Source of the DNA: an uncultured Sulfolobales archaeon
GTDB taxonomy: Archaea > Thermoproteota > Thermoprotei_A > Sulfolobales > Desulfurococcaceae
Length of the DNA stretch: 64,000 nt
Direction of reading: 5' to 3'
Assembly: GCA_938045475.1 (NCBI GenBank)
Contig: CALIML010000001.1
Location: forward strand, 87,662 to 151,661
The notes beneath the pieces were generated by a model. It was given only the letters and a program-made list of their open reading frames with translations, was not told the origin of the DNA and did no database searches. Shown here piece after piece: positions 53,636 through 61,822 of the stretch (its first letter is position 1; each line of letters starts with the position of its first letter). The position numbers and the translations under genes are program-made.

Positions 53636-53701
53636 CCCGCCGCAAAGCAAGTCAAAGCCCATACTCAAGCTGTATAAGGCACTGCCTGGCTTCACGGCGG
53701 G
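53636..53701. ncRNA. Candidate structured RNA between the Fe-S and DUF998 genes
   Basis: CCCGCCG at 53636-53642 pairs with CGGCGGG at 53695-53701. Inside, AAGCC at 53655-53659 pairs with GGCTT at 53688-53692, and AGGC/GCCT forms a small hairpin at 53677-53687. The nested pairing is unusual for random intergenic DNA. The strand is unclear. Frames that cross it have no ribosome site and look non-coding. Tentative. Confidence 0.35.
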
Positions 53702-53749
53702 AACGAAGTAGTTTCCACAGTTTATTCATTAACTCTAAACACTGTGTAC

Positions 53750-54286
53750 TTAAAGCGAGGTCTTTGAGTATTTCCAGAAATATATTGGGGTGAACGACGC
53801 TATTGACGCAAGCTCCGGTATTGCTGCTCCCTTGGGGATTCCATAAACATAGTGGATGCACCAGAGCGCGATGGATGCAGCTAGGAGCGTCAGTGAAACG
53901 ATCTTGATGAATAGCTCCTCGCAGGCGGCGGCGACAGCTAGGAAGGCAGCGAGGCCTATGAAGAACATAGTGGATACAGCGAAGTGCAGAAACCCGTAGA
54001 CTTCATCGAAAACCCCGACCAATATGAGGGAGAGCCCAGAGTACGCTAACACAACATTATATACTCTGCTAACCCAAGGACTCCTTAGAGACACAGTGAA
54101 TGAGAGAAGGCCGCCGAGAACTAAGCCGAGGTTAAACAAGGGCGCTGCATTACTCTTAACTGCGTGGCCTAAATCACTTAACGCATTATCAAATAAGCTA
54201 AACCAAGGTGAAAGCAGTGCAGCTAAACCAATAGATGAAAAAGGAATAAAAACCGATAGTAGAACGAGCAACCTCAAATTAAACAC
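53750..54286 (-). CDS. DUF998 family membrane protein
   Basis: A 178-residue membrane protein with about six spans. The family signature NALSDLGHAVKSNAAPLFNL (about 34-53) follows the first span and is typical of DUF998, and LVGVFDEVYGFLHFAVS matches the next conserved loop. Its function is unknown in the family. GTG 54286 is the longest start, and TTG 54277 is also possible, since AGGGTG lies six bases before it. It lies downstream of tRNA-Gly on the same strand. Confidence 0.8.
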   Translation of the reverse strand: MFNLRLLVLLSVFIPFSSIGLAALLSPWFSLFDNALSDLGHAVKSNAAPLFNLGLVLGGLLSFTVSLRSPWVSRVYNVVLAYSGLSLILVGVFDEVYGFLHFAVSTMFFIGLAAFLAVAAACEELFIKIVSLTLLAASIALWCIHYVYGIPKGAAIPELASIASFTPIYFWKYSKTSL

Positions 54287-54322
54287 CCTACAGAGATCTC
54301 ACCAAAGGACCCAGGTTGTAAG

Positions 54323-54398
54323 TGCGGCGGCCGGGATTTGAACCCGGGATCTCCGGCGTGGCAGGCCGGCGTCCTAGTCCAGGCTAGACGACCGCCGC
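54323..54398 (-). tRNA. tRNA-Gly (GCC)
   Basis: The minus-strand cloverleaf is complete: acceptor GCGGCGG/CCGCCGC with discriminator A, anticodon stem CCGGC/GCCGG around loop CTGCCAC with anticodon GCC, and T arm CCGGG-TTCAAAT-CCCGG. No intron is needed and the 3' CCA is not encoded. A TTTTAA element lies upstream on the minus strand at about 54430. Confidence 0.96.
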
Positions 54399-54497
54399 TC
54401 AACTGTTTCAACTAAGTTGATTGGATTAAAATACTTTAATTAAGACTTCTGTAAGTAAGTTATTTTTAGGTGCAGTTAAGTGTGGCTTTAGTGGTGT

Positions 54498-54572
54498 GCC
54501 GCCGTAGTATAGCCCGGTCAAGTATGCGGGCCTTTCGAGCCCGTGACCCGGGTTCAAATCCCGGCGGCGGCA
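54498..54572 (+). tRNA. tRNA-Glu (TTC)
   Basis: Acceptor GCCGCCG/CGGCGGC with discriminator A, anticodon stem CGGGC/GCCCG around CTTTCGA with anticodon TTC, and T arm CCGGG-TTCAAAT-CCCGG. There is no intron and no encoded CCA. It has a separate promoter from the divergent tRNA-Gly; TTATTTTTAGG at about 54460 is the likely TATA region. Confidence 0.96.
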
Positions 54573-54606
54573 GATTCCTCCTATTGCTCAAATGGGGTAG
54601 GAGTGT

Positions 54607-55890
54607 TTGGAGTTAGCTGAGTTAATTGATGAATTAATTGCTTTACTGAGGAGCAAAGTCCTAGTAGTTAATGGTAGAGTGAAGTTTATTGAAGAAGCGC
54701 ATGAAGGCCTGCTGGAGAAGTTAAAGGAGTACACAATTAATGCCTTCATTAGCTTAGAGAGCCTTAAGGAGGCGCAGGAGTGGATTAAAATACTGCAGGA
54801 GTCCCTTAACAAAGCTGGGGAATCTATTGGTGCTTTAGGGTGGACTATCTCTAAGGAACTTAAGAGCTTCATAAAAGATCCTCAGGCGCACTTAAAGAAG
54901 AAGCTATTCCTATACTCATTCGACTTACTTAGAAACAGAGTTACAGTTAGTGAATACCTAGAGAAGTCTAGGGCTGCACTAACCACGAGTCTTAGGACGA
55001 ATATGAGGAGCATATATCAGACCTGGGTGTTTGCAACAATATTAGGCTACGTAGGATGCATCGATGGAAGGCTCATATACCCAGAGCATGGGTACATACC
55101 TCTTGAAAGAAGCGGTAAGCAAAGGGCTGGATCAATACCCCCAAATGCTGTAGTTAAAATACCTGGAAGAGGGGAGGTAAGCTTCTTTATAGAAGCTCCG
55201 AGACCCGTAGGATGGGAGGATACAAGAGACCTCAGAGCTGTCTGGAAACTATACGTAAGCTTAAGGCCCGACATAATGATTTACTCAGGCAGAGTATTGA
55301 ACATAGTTAAATTAGACAACCAAGATGCGCCCATACTAAGGCCAAACATGATAATTGAATGCAAAGAGTTAAGCGACTGGTTCAACAAGGCGAGGGAGCT
55401 TAAGGGCCCCGTGGCAAAGCCTTTGACTGCAGAGGAATGGATGTCTAAGTGGATTAACGGCCTCTGGACAGGCTTAGCAGACGTCTTAGGTGTAAGTGAG
55501 AAAGCCATCAATGAGTTCATTGAAGGACGTGTAAGAGGGCTTAGAGTGACCGAGCCCAAGCTAATAGCCCTGTATAAGCAAGTGTATAAACCAGATGGTT
55601 TTACACTAGTGTCACTGCCGAGGATCCCGGAGCACTTAAAGAAAGACCTCGAGTCGTGGAGAGTGAAGATAATTGATGGAGTCTCAATGGGATGCAGCAG
55701 CTGCCTAGAGGAATTAGCTAAAGAAATAGTTGCCCTAGCTAAGTACAGCGGCTCAATGGATGTAGTTGAAGAATTAAGGTCTGTACTGAAGTCAAGGGGC
55801 ATTGAAGTAAGTAGAGCTAAGCTTGAAGAAGCACTGCTGTCTCTAGCTATCGATAGAATAGAGGATCTAGCGTCAAGGATCACTCAATGA
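54607..55890 (+). CDS. Candidate restriction endonuclease (PD-ExK-like), unrecognised family
   Basis: A 427-residue protein with no family that I recognise. The N-terminal part (about 1-145) is helical. The middle has VSLRPDIMIYSG (PD at 221-222) followed, after a strand, by NMIIECKEL (E251-C-K253). The order PD-x28-ExK on two strands is the active-site pattern of PD-(D/E)xK nucleases. A C5-cytosine methyltransferase gene faces it 440 bases away, which supports a type II restriction role. TTG 54607 is used, with GGTAGGAGTG upstream. The alternative is a housekeeping nuclease or an unrelated protein; the motif alone is weak. Confidence 0.5.
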   Translation: MELAELIDELIALLRSKVLVVNGRVKFIEEAHEGLLEKLKEYTINAFISLESLKEAQEWIKILQESLNKAGESIGALGWTISKELKSFIKDPQAHLKKKLFLYSFDLLRNRVTVSEYLEKSRAALTTSLRTNMRSIYQTWVFATILGYVGCIDGRLIYPEHGYIPLERSGKQRAGSIPPNAVVKIPGRGEVSFFIEAPRPVGWEDTRDLRAVWKLYVSLRPDIMIYSGRVLNIVKLDNQDAPILRPNMIIECKELSDWFNKARELKGPVAKPLTAEEWMSKWINGLWTGLADVLGVSEKAINEFIEGRVRGLRVTEPKLIALYKQVYKPDGFTLVSLPRIPEHLKKDLESWRVKIIDGVSMGCSSCLEELAKEIVALAKYSGSMDVVEELRSVLKSRGIEVSRAKLEEALLSLAIDRIEDLASRITQ

Positions 55891-56327
55891 GTCGGCCCTA
55901 AAGCTAGCGATAGATGCTGTAACAATACTGTAGCTTGAGCTACTGGAGGAAGCTTAGGTGGAATTTCTTTAAACCACACGGGTTTACCGTACTGTGCCTC
56001 ACTTCTAGTGAAGTCTCCGTCTCCTCCATGGAATACTATTGCTACTGCATGATCTAAAGACAGGCTTCTAATCTCCAACAGTGAACCCTTCTCGCTTACC
56101 AGGAGCACTTCATTTAGGCCAATGACTTCAGCTAAATCCTTTATGTCTGGAAGCACTATGAGTGGCCTGCCGCTTTTATACGCTACCTTATGTGCTTCGG
56201 GAATACCTACTTGAGCGGCTGCCCCAATGGGCTTAATGACCACTGGCACTCCAATTCCGTAGACATAAACAGTCTTGATGAAGTCGAGGAGTCTTTGGAC
56301 GCTGCTCACGGTATATATGGCTAGCAT
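55884..56327 (-). CDS. SPOUT-like RNA methylase family protein (COG4080 type)
   Basis: A protein of about 147 residues. VSSVQRLLDFIKTVYVYGIG followed by VVIKPIGAAAQVGIPEAHKV, PLIVLPDIKDLAEVIG and the final PPVAQATVLLQHL match the archaeal COG4080 group, annotated variously as SpoU-family rRNA methylase or RecB-family nuclease. The glycine/proline-rich C-terminus fits a knotted SAM site, so a SPOUT methylase is more likely; the substrate is unknown. ATG 56327 is used, five bases after the methyltransferase stop. TTG 56339 behind GGGGGAGG would overlap it. It ends by overlapping the nuclease-like gene by seven bases. Confidence 0.6.
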   Translation of the reverse strand: MLAIYTVSSVQRLLDFIKTVYVYGIGVPVVIKPIGAAAQVGIPEAHKVAYKSGRPLIVLPDIKDLAEVIGLNEVLLVSEKGSLLEIRSLSLDHAVAIVFHGGDGDFTRSEAQYGKPVWFKEIPPKLPPVAQATVLLQHLSLALGPTH

Positions 56328-56331
56328 TAGC

Positions 56332-57306
56332 TTAGCCAACTTCGCCTCCCCCAAGCTTTTCAGCAATGCACTCAGCTATAGCTTTAGCTAGAGGTGGGGG
56401 AACGGCTTCTCCAACCATGTTATACTCCACTTCCCTCCCACCAATGAATATGAATGAATCGGGGAACCCCATTAGTCTAGCTTGCTCTCTCACTGTAAGC
56501 AACCTGTTTTCAAATGGGTGAATGAACCTCGAGGAGCCTTGGACTGTTGGAGCAATTCTATTTGGATGAAGCCTGACGTAGTTTGGATACCTAGTTGTAG
56601 AGCCGTCATAGTAGATCAGCGCTTTCCCCCAGCGGAGGGAAGCAACTTTCCTCAATTTCCCCTCAGATAAAGGCGAGGGCTCGTGATTTGGTGGATAACT
56701 TGAGCCCGGCTCAGGTAGATCGCTGAGTGCTTCAACTGCTGTAATTCTTCTATCGATTTTCCTAGGCTTTATTTCAACATTCGATATGAAAACCCTCAAT
56801 CTATGGCTTGGCACACCGTAGTCTTCTGCAAGCAATAGATTAAAGAATGGCCGTGGGTAGCCGGCTCTAGAGAACTCCCTTATTAAGGCCTTCTTTAGCT
56901 CGCCATCCATTATGGCTGGCACATTCTCCATAACGAAGACCCTTGGCTTTATCTCAGCAACGTACTTTATGAAATATAGAGTGAGTAGGCCCATGGGGTC
57001 TTTGTACAGTCTATCAAGAGGCTCCTTCTCTCTCCTAGGGTTTGAGCCAGTGAAAGCTTCACATGGAGGTCCCCCTATAACTACATCTATCTCTCCATAA
57101 GCTAAGTTGAGTAGAGTTCTTGGGTTTACGTCCTTTATGTCCTCTACTATTATTGTTGCTCTAGGGAAATTGGCCTTATAGGTCTTTGCAACGCTAGGCA
57201 TGTTGTCGAGACCTGCCACTACTTCATATGAGCCCGCTTGGCTAAAGCCTAGTGAGAATCCCCCCGCTCCACAGAAAAGGTCTACTACTCTATATGTAGG
57301 CTTCAA
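56332..57306 (-). CDS. DNA (cytosine-5)-methyltransferase
   Basis: A 324-residue m5C methyltransferase. Motif I is DLFCGAGGFSLGF (9-21), motif IV GGPPCEAFTGSN (78-89) with catalytic Cys82, motif VI VFVMENVP, and motif VIII the QRV-like SHRLRVFIS. Motif IX is RLLTVREQARLMGFP and motif X VGEAVPPPLAKAIA. The target-recognition region between VIII and IX is about 80 residues. It probably protects host DNA against the candidate nuclease at 54607-55890. It lies two bases after the TFE gene end on the same strand, an unusual place for a mobile system, so gain by insertion into this operon is possible. Confidence 0.93.
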   Translation of the reverse strand: MKPTYRVVDLFCGAGGFSLGFSQAGSYEVVAGLDNMPSVAKTYKANFPRATIIVEDIKDVNPRTLLNLAYGEIDVVIGGPPCEAFTGSNPRREKEPLDRLYKDPMGLLTLYFIKYVAEIKPRVFVMENVPAIMDGELKKALIREFSRAGYPRPFFNLLLAEDYGVPSHRLRVFISNVEIKPRKIDRRITAVEALSDLPEPGSSYPPNHEPSPLSEGKLRKVASLRWGKALIYYDGSTTRYPNYVRLHPNRIAPTVQGSSRFIHPFENRLLTVREQARLMGFPDSFIFIGGREVEYNMVGEAVPPPLAKAIAECIAEKLGGGEVG

Positions 57307-57307
57307 T

Positions 57308-57844
57308 TCATTCTCCTTTTAAGAAGGCTTCAACATCCTCAATGTTTTTCTTTAAGAACTCAACGGCTTTACCTCCATTGTATTCCTCTAACACCATTCC
57401 ACACCTGGGGCACGTGAACTCATACTCCATTGCTTCATCAACTGTGTACTTGCCTCCGTCGTGTGGGCAGTAGTAGAATTGTACGCTGGATTCAGCCTCC
57501 ATTTTTGCCTTAAGCTTTTCAAGTACTTTCTCAAGCCTAAACTTAATTACGTGCTCTAAGTTCTCCACATCTATATACCACCCCTGTCTTTCCCTATCTC
57601 TATTAGCTACTCTTCTAAATGAAATCAACCCATGCTCTGATAGTACTTGAAGCACTTTTCTAACGTCATTTGATCTAGCGTTTAAGCTCCTACTTATCAC
57701 TTCCTCTGGAACTACGGGGCCATTGTCTACTAAGTAATCTATTACTTGGCTAGCTATTTCTCCAAAGCCCTGGTGATACATGTCAAGCATTTTAACAGCA
57801 AACGTTTTCAGCTTCCCAACTCCATCAATTGCCCTCTTAGGCAA
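57308..57844 (-). CDS. tfe: Transcription factor E (TFE/TFIIE-alpha)
   Basis: A 178-residue archaeal TFE. The N-terminal winged helix (about 20-95) has PEEVISRSLNARSNDVRKVL and LSEHGLISFRRVANRDRERQ, and the C-terminal zinc ribbon has FYYCPHDGGKYTVDEAMEYE and FTCPRCGMVLEEY. TFE helps RNA polymerase melt promoters. It overlaps the aTrm56 gene by eight bases. The one His/Cys change in the first zinc knuckle (CPHDGG rather than C-x2-C) may weaken metal binding. Confidence 0.92.
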   Translation of the reverse strand: MPKRAIDGVGKLKTFAVKMLDMYHQGFGEIASQVIDYLVDNGPVVPEEVISRSLNARSNDVRKVLQVLSEHGLISFRRVANRDRERQGWYIDVENLEHVIKFRLEKVLEKLKAKMEAESSVQFYYCPHDGGKYTVDEAMEYEFTCPRCGMVLEEYNGGKAVEFLKKNIEDVEAFLKGE

Positions 57845-58385
57845 CTCTAACCACCTTTTTGCCTCTATGTGAAGGCTCTATTACTAGCTTCGCTCCCTCA
57901 AAAGTACTATATAGCTCAGAACCCATATAATATCTATCGAGGAATACCGCTAGAGCAGCTACTTCTGAGTGAGGTTGATTGCCTATAGCTACATTGTAGT
58001 CGGACTCTGTATAGAAGAATGGAGGGACTTTTTCAGCTCCCACCACTACCAGGATGTCTTTCCCCAGAGACCTCAGCTCGCTAATGACTTTATCTACGTG
58101 AACACCGTACATAGTTAAGTGAACTACTGCTCCACCCCTCTTCCTCCATTCAACAACATACTTCTTTGAATCAACTCCTTGCTCTATGCGCATCATTCCG
58201 CCCCAAGTCTTAAGCACTTTGCTCAACGACTCGACAACCCTTTGATCAACTACATCGCCTAGTATGAATCCATGGGCTCCGAAGGCTCTTGCAACGAGAG
58301 CTACGTGAGTAGTGATTCTCCTATCCCTACCAGGCCTATGGCCTATTCTTAGAACATATATTTTATCACATCCATGGAACTCCAT
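57837..58385 (-). CDS. trm56: tRNA (cytidine-56-2'-O)-methyltransferase aTrm56
   Basis: A protein of about 182 residues of the archaeal SPOUT enzyme that 2'-O-methylates C56 in the T loop. Signature pieces are YVLRIGHRPGRDRRITTHVA (about 10-29), ARAFGAHGFILGD, VVHLTMYGVHVD, and the knot region VVVGAEKVPPFFYTESDYNV, ending AVFLDRYYMG. ATG 58385 is preferred, since it leaves the normal N-terminus; the frame is open to ATG 58415. It is part of the MBF1-HflX-aTrm56-TFE gene string. Confidence 0.9.
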   Translation of the reverse strand: MEFHGCDKIYVLRIGHRPGRDRRITTHVALVARAFGAHGFILGDVVDQRVVESLSKVLKTWGGMMRIEQGVDSKKYVVEWRKRGGAVVHLTMYGVHVDKVISELRSLGKDILVVVGAEKVPPFFYTESDYNVAIGNQPHSEVAALAVFLDRYYMGSELYSTFEGAKLVIEPSHRGKKVVRVA

Positions 58386-58429
58386 GATATTTGCTTCCCC
58401 GCAAAACATAAACATTCTTGACGCATAGC

Positions 58430-59506
58430 CTACTTTGGGAGAACTTCAATGACTTTCCTCATGAGCCTCTCAACGTTCATCCCCTTTGCCGCCGATATGG
58501 GAACCACGTTGTTTAAATCCAGCTTAAGTTCCCCGCCTAGGAATTCCACTATTTCGTTAACCCTTTCAGTAGTAACTAAGTCTACTTTATTTAGCGCTAT
58601 GACTGATTGCTTTCCGTGAGCCCCTATAGACTCAAGGAGGTTGTTCGCTGAAATTATAGAGGTTTTTATTTCACTTAACCTCTTAGAAGCATCAACAGTC
58701 AATATTATTGCGTCAGAGCAAGCTATTTCCTCTAGAGTGGCATAGAATGCTTCTATAAGTTGCGGAGGAAGATCTCTAATAAATCCAACTGTATCTATGA
58801 AAATTAATTTAACTCCATTGTAGCATGCTGAAGAAGCTTTTGGAGTAAGAGTCGTAAACGGCTCAGGACCAACGGGCTTGTAGTTCTTAGTTATGTAGTT
58901 GAACAGCGTTGTCTTACCTGCGCATGTGTATCCAACTATGGCTACGTGCGGATACCCAAGCTTCTCCCTGTTCATCCTCCTTATCTCACGCAGTTTCCTT
59001 AAATGCTCTATCTCTCTCCTAAGCCTTGCAACCCTTCTCACAGCCATAGTATAGTACTTTTCATAGCCATACTCTCCTCCCCCTAAGTACCCGTGGAGCT
59101 CCCCCATCTTGGCTCTTCTCACAGCCTCCTTAATTATTGATAGTTCATAGCGGAGCTTGGCTAACTCTATCTGTATCTGTGCCTCCCTACTGCCGGCGTG
59201 TTGAACGAATATTTCAAGTATTACGTGCATTCTATCTAATACGTTTGCTCTGAGTTCTTTAATTAAGTTGAAGTACTGCTTAGGCTTCAGTAGATCCATT
59301 ACTACTAGCTCTCTCGCCCCATCCTCCTTGAGCTTCTTAACTACATCCGTAGACAAATAAGTCTTTGGATTCCCCCCCTTTACAATAATTACACCTATGT
59401 CGCTGTGATTATATATGGCTTTGACTAAGCTCACTTCTTCATCTATGAAGTCGCTGTACTTCTTTGGAATAGCCACCACTACTTTGTCCAACGCTTGATC
59501 CTCCAC
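58430..59506 (-). CDS. hflX: HflX-family GTPase
   Basis: A 358-residue translational GTPase that binds the ribosome. The N-terminal HflX domain (about 1-120) and the coiled helical linker (about 120-190, EAVRRAKMGELHGYLGGGEY) precede the G domain: G1 GYTCAGKT (about 201-208), G3 DTVGF, and G4 NKVD (about 303-306), with a C-terminal MNVERLM. The Arg-rich helix MAVRRVARLRREIEHLRKLR is typical. The GTG or ATG start at 59506 follows the MBF1 gene after six bases. Confidence 0.9.
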   Translation of the reverse strand: MEDQALDKVVVAIPKKYSDFIDEEVSLVKAIYNHSDIGVIIVKGGNPKTYLSTDVVKKLKEDGARELVVMDLLKPKQYFNLIKELRANVLDRMHVILEIFVQHAGSREAQIQIELAKLRYELSIIKEAVRRAKMGELHGYLGGGEYGYEKYYTMAVRRVARLRREIEHLRKLREIRRMNREKLGYPHVAIVGYTCAGKTTLFNYITKNYKPVGPEPFTTLTPKASSACYNGVKLIFIDTVGFIRDLPPQLIEAFYATLEEIACSDAIILTVDASKRLSEIKTSIISANNLLESIGAHGKQSVIALNKVDLVTTERVNEIVEFLGGELKLDLNNVVPISAAKGMNVERLMRKVIEVLPK

Positions 59507-59512
59507 AGGTCT

Positions 59513-60019
59513 CTACTTCTTGTCTCTCACCTTTATTAGGTCTCCTATAGTGAAATAGTTGCTTTCTCCCTCGCTGTAACTCGCCGGCTTTAGTTCATCG
59601 ACTATAGGCTGTAATAGAGTTATCTTAAGAACTCTCTCGAGTCTTCGAGCTAGGCTTATTGATGGAGTGAGTTTGCCCAACTCTATTCTCTTAATCACTG
59701 ACTCACTCTCCTTGACTTTCTCCGCCAAGGCTTTAGTGCTCCACCCGAACTTCTCTCTAGCTTCCCTTATCCTCTTAGCATAATCTGAGACTACCTCATA
59801 GTCTTCTTCAATCACTCTCCTACCAATGCTTCTCTTAGGCTCTCTCTTCACTGCTCCTCGAACCACAGGTTGCTTTATGGGCGCTGCTCCTCTACCCCTA
59901 ACTACGACTTTAATGTAGCACTCGGGGCACAGCGTTAGCTCAACTCCTTCAATAAATGCCTTCCTGCAGTCTCTATCGCTCTCTATTTTCCTCCCACAGA
60001 CTTCGCAGTAGCATGGCAA
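59513..60019 (-). CDS. mbf1: Multiprotein bridging factor 1 homologue
   Basis: A protein of about 168 residues. The N-terminal zinc ribbon (CYCEVCGRKIES; CPECYIKV) is followed by a flexible basic linker and a C-terminal helix-turn-helix (DYAKRIREAREKFGWSTKAL, then VIKRIELGKLTPSISLARRL), as in archaeal MBF1. It bridges transcription/translation components, probably at the ribosome in archaea. TTG 60019 is chosen because GGTGAT lies four bases before it; GTG 60028 is the longer frame. It heads the four-gene string ending with tfe and is divergent from PAN. Confidence 0.9.
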   Translation of the reverse strand: MPCYCEVCGRKIESDRDCRKAFIEGVELTLCPECYIKVVVRGRGAAPIKQPVVRGAVKREPKRSIGRRVIEEDYEVVSDYAKRIREAREKFGWSTKALAEKVKESESVIKRIELGKLTPSISLARRLERVLKITLLQPIVDELKPASYSEGESNYFTIGDLIKVRDKK

Positions 60020-60082
60020 GCCTATCACCTGAATAGATATATTGTGGTAGAGCTATTTTAGGCCTATTTTAATTCAATACTT

Positions 60083-61333
60083 ATGCTAGGTGCATGTGCT
60101 TTGAGCATTGAACCAAATGAAGAAGTTGGAGCAAAGTTAAGCTTAGAAGACTACGTTAAAGTCCTTGAGGCCAGGCTAGAGCAACTTATTTTTGAAAACA
60201 AGTCTCTCGAGTACAAGTACAACAAGTTGCTCATGGATGTTGAGAAGCTTCAAAGACAAGTGGAGTACTATAAGAGCCAGATTGAGAAACTAATTACTCC
60301 ACCACTCATAGAGGCTACAGTAATGGATGTGCTTAAAGACGGGAGAGTTGTAGTAAAGAGCTCCACAGGCCCAAACCTCGTTGTACAAGCACTGGACTCG
60401 ATAGATCTATCGCTCCTAAGACCTGGGGCTAGAGTAGCGTTGAATCAAAGAGGATCAGCAGTAGTTGAAGCGCTCCCTGAATCAGAGGACCCATTAGTTA
60501 AAAGCATGGAGGTTGTAGAAAGGCCCAGCGTTAAGTATAGTGATGTAGGTGGTTTAAGCAAGCAAATAATGGAGCTAAGGGAAGTAATTGAGCTGCCTTT
60601 GAAGAAGCCGGAGTTATTTAAGGAGATCGGGATAGAGCCTCCTAAAGGCATATTGCTCTACGGACCCCCGGGCTGTGGGAAGACTCTATTAGCAAAGGCT
60701 GTCGCCAGCGAAGCTGAAGCAGCATTCATAAGCATTGTTGGAAGCGAGCTTGTCCAGAAATTCATTGGGGAGGGGGCCAGGATCGTTAGAGAGCTATTTC
60801 AATTGGCTAGAAGAAAAGCTCCAGCAATAGTCTTCATAGATGAAGTGGATTCAATAGCTTCAAAGAGGATAGATATAGGGACGAGCGGTGAAAGAGAAGT
60901 GCAGAGAACTCTAATGCAATTACTGGCTGAGATAGACGGCTTCAAACCTCTTGATGGAGTCAAAATAATTGCAGCAACCAATAGAGTCGATATACTTGAT
61001 CCAGCGATACTAAGGCCCGGCAGACTTGATAGGCTAATAGAGATACCTCCTCCAGACCTCGGCGGGAGAGTGGAGATATTCAAAATACATACTAAGGGAA
61101 TGAAGCTGGCGCACGACGTAGATTTAGAGGAACTAGCTAAAGCCACTGAAGGGCTGTGTGGAGCCGAAATAAAGGCTATATGTACTGAGGCAGGGTACTT
61201 CGCGATAAGGAGTGGGAGAAGCTTTGTATCGATGAGCGATTTCATCAATGCAGTGAAAAAGACATTGGCTAAAAGAGATGTGAGAGGAAGGCCTAAGGAG
61301 ACGGAACAAGGCCTGTTGAACGTCTACCAATAA
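60083..61333 (+). CDS. pan: Proteasome-activating nucleotidase (PAN)
   Basis: A 416-residue AAA+ unfoldase that feeds proteins to the 20S proteasome. The N-terminal coiled coil is at 20-72, the OB domain at about 75-130, Walker A GPPGCGKT at 194-201, and Walker B VFIDEVD at 250-256. Sensor 1 is KIIAATNR, and the Arg finger region is LRPGRLDR. The C-terminus is VYQ, the HbYX motif (hydrophobic-Tyr-any) that docks into the 20S alpha ring and opens its gate. Sulfolobales lack PAN, so this genome is probably not from that order. Confidence 0.94.
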   Translation: MLGACALSIEPNEEVGAKLSLEDYVKVLEARLEQLIFENKSLEYKYNKLLMDVEKLQRQVEYYKSQIEKLITPPLIEATVMDVLKDGRVVVKSSTGPNLVVQALDSIDLSLLRPGARVALNQRGSAVVEALPESEDPLVKSMEVVERPSVKYSDVGGLSKQIMELREVIELPLKKPELFKEIGIEPPKGILLYGPPGCGKTLLAKAVASEAEAAFISIVGSELVQKFIGEGARIVRELFQLARRKAPAIVFIDEVDSIASKRIDIGTSGEREVQRTLMQLLAEIDGFKPLDGVKIIAATNRVDILDPAILRPGRLDRLIEIPPPDLGGRVEIFKIHTKGMKLAHDVDLEELAKATEGLCGAEIKAICTEAGYFAIRSGRSFVSMSDFINAVKKTLAKRDVRGRPKETEQGLLNVYQ

Positions 61334-61403
61334 CTAGGTAATGAAGGCCATTTCACCCTCCTAAGCTACCTTAAGGAGCTGGGCTTTCACACCCATTAAT
61401 GCT

Positions 61404-61426
61404 GGGGCTTCCAACTGCTCAGCCCC
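61404..61426. other. Hairpin in the PAN-TFS gap
   Basis: GGGGCT at 61404-61409 pairs with AGCCCC at 61421-61426 around an 11-base loop. A weaker CTCCT/AGGAG pair lies just upstream, near 61352-61375. It may be an RNA end structure of the PAN transcript. Confidence 0.3.
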
Positions 61427-61481
61427 TCGATAAATTTCACTAATTTAGCTAAATGAAGTCTAGCGAGCGCCCACGTATTCC

Positions 61482-61513
61482 ACAGTGATCTACTCTTCTC
61501 CATAGATCACTGT
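61482..61513. terminator. 11-bp perfect inverted repeat between convergent PAN and TFS-like genes
   Basis: ACAGTGATCTA at 61482-61492 and TAGATCACTGT at 61503-61513 form a perfect stem with a ten-base loop. It lies between the convergent stops at 61333 and 61535, where a two-way transcription end is expected, with T-rich and A-rich stretches on its right. Archaeal termination needs mainly T tracts, so the hairpin itself may have another role. Confidence 0.4.
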
Positions 61514-61534
61514 ATTAATTATTCATTAAAAGAG

Positions 61535-61822
61535 CTAATCTGCGGTAGACTCGGATTCTTCCTCAGCTAGTTCTTCAAGAAGTATTTCATAGTATTCTTG
61601 AAGCATTTCGCGTTCCTCAGGAGTCATTCCTCCACGGGCTGCTTGAGACGCCTTAGCAGTTACAACTTTTTTATCACTGCTAACTTCATAGCTTAGCTTA
61701 TACTTGTTTTTATCCTCCACATCTAACCCTATTTTATAGCCGCACTTCATGCAAACTAAGTATTTCTTTTCGTTCTCCTCTCTTGGAAGCATTATTCCTC
61801 CGCACTTAGGGCAGAACTTCAC
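61535..61822 (-). CDS. TFS/RpoM-like protein with only the N-terminal zinc ribbon
   Basis: A 95-residue protein. The first ribbon is standard (C4-P-K-C7; C24-M-K-C27; MKFCPKCGGIMLPRE at the N-terminus), as in TFS, RPB9 and RpoM. The second, catalytic ribbon of TFS, with its D-E tip that reactivates stalled RNA polymerase, is absent. Instead a Gly-rich linker and a strongly acidic tail follow (EEREMLQEYYEILLEELAEE). It is thus not an active cleavage factor, and may be a polymerase accessory or a TFS paralogue. GTG 61822 has GGAGG upstream. Confidence 0.8.
   Translation of the reverse strand: MKFCPKCGGIMLPREENEKKYLVCMKCGYKIGLDVEDKNKYKLSYEVSSDKKVVTAKASQAARGGMTPEEREMLQEYYEILLEELAEEESESTAD

Noticed and set aside
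53596..53793. A 65-codon plus-strand frame in the gap after the Fe-S protein
   Set aside because: No ribosome site and composition follows the inverted repeats; a structured RNA explains the segment better.
55281..55883. A 200-codon minus-strand frame within the candidate nuclease gene
   Set aside because: Antisense shadow; the plus-strand frame has a ribosome site, normal amino-acid use and a PD-ExK pattern.
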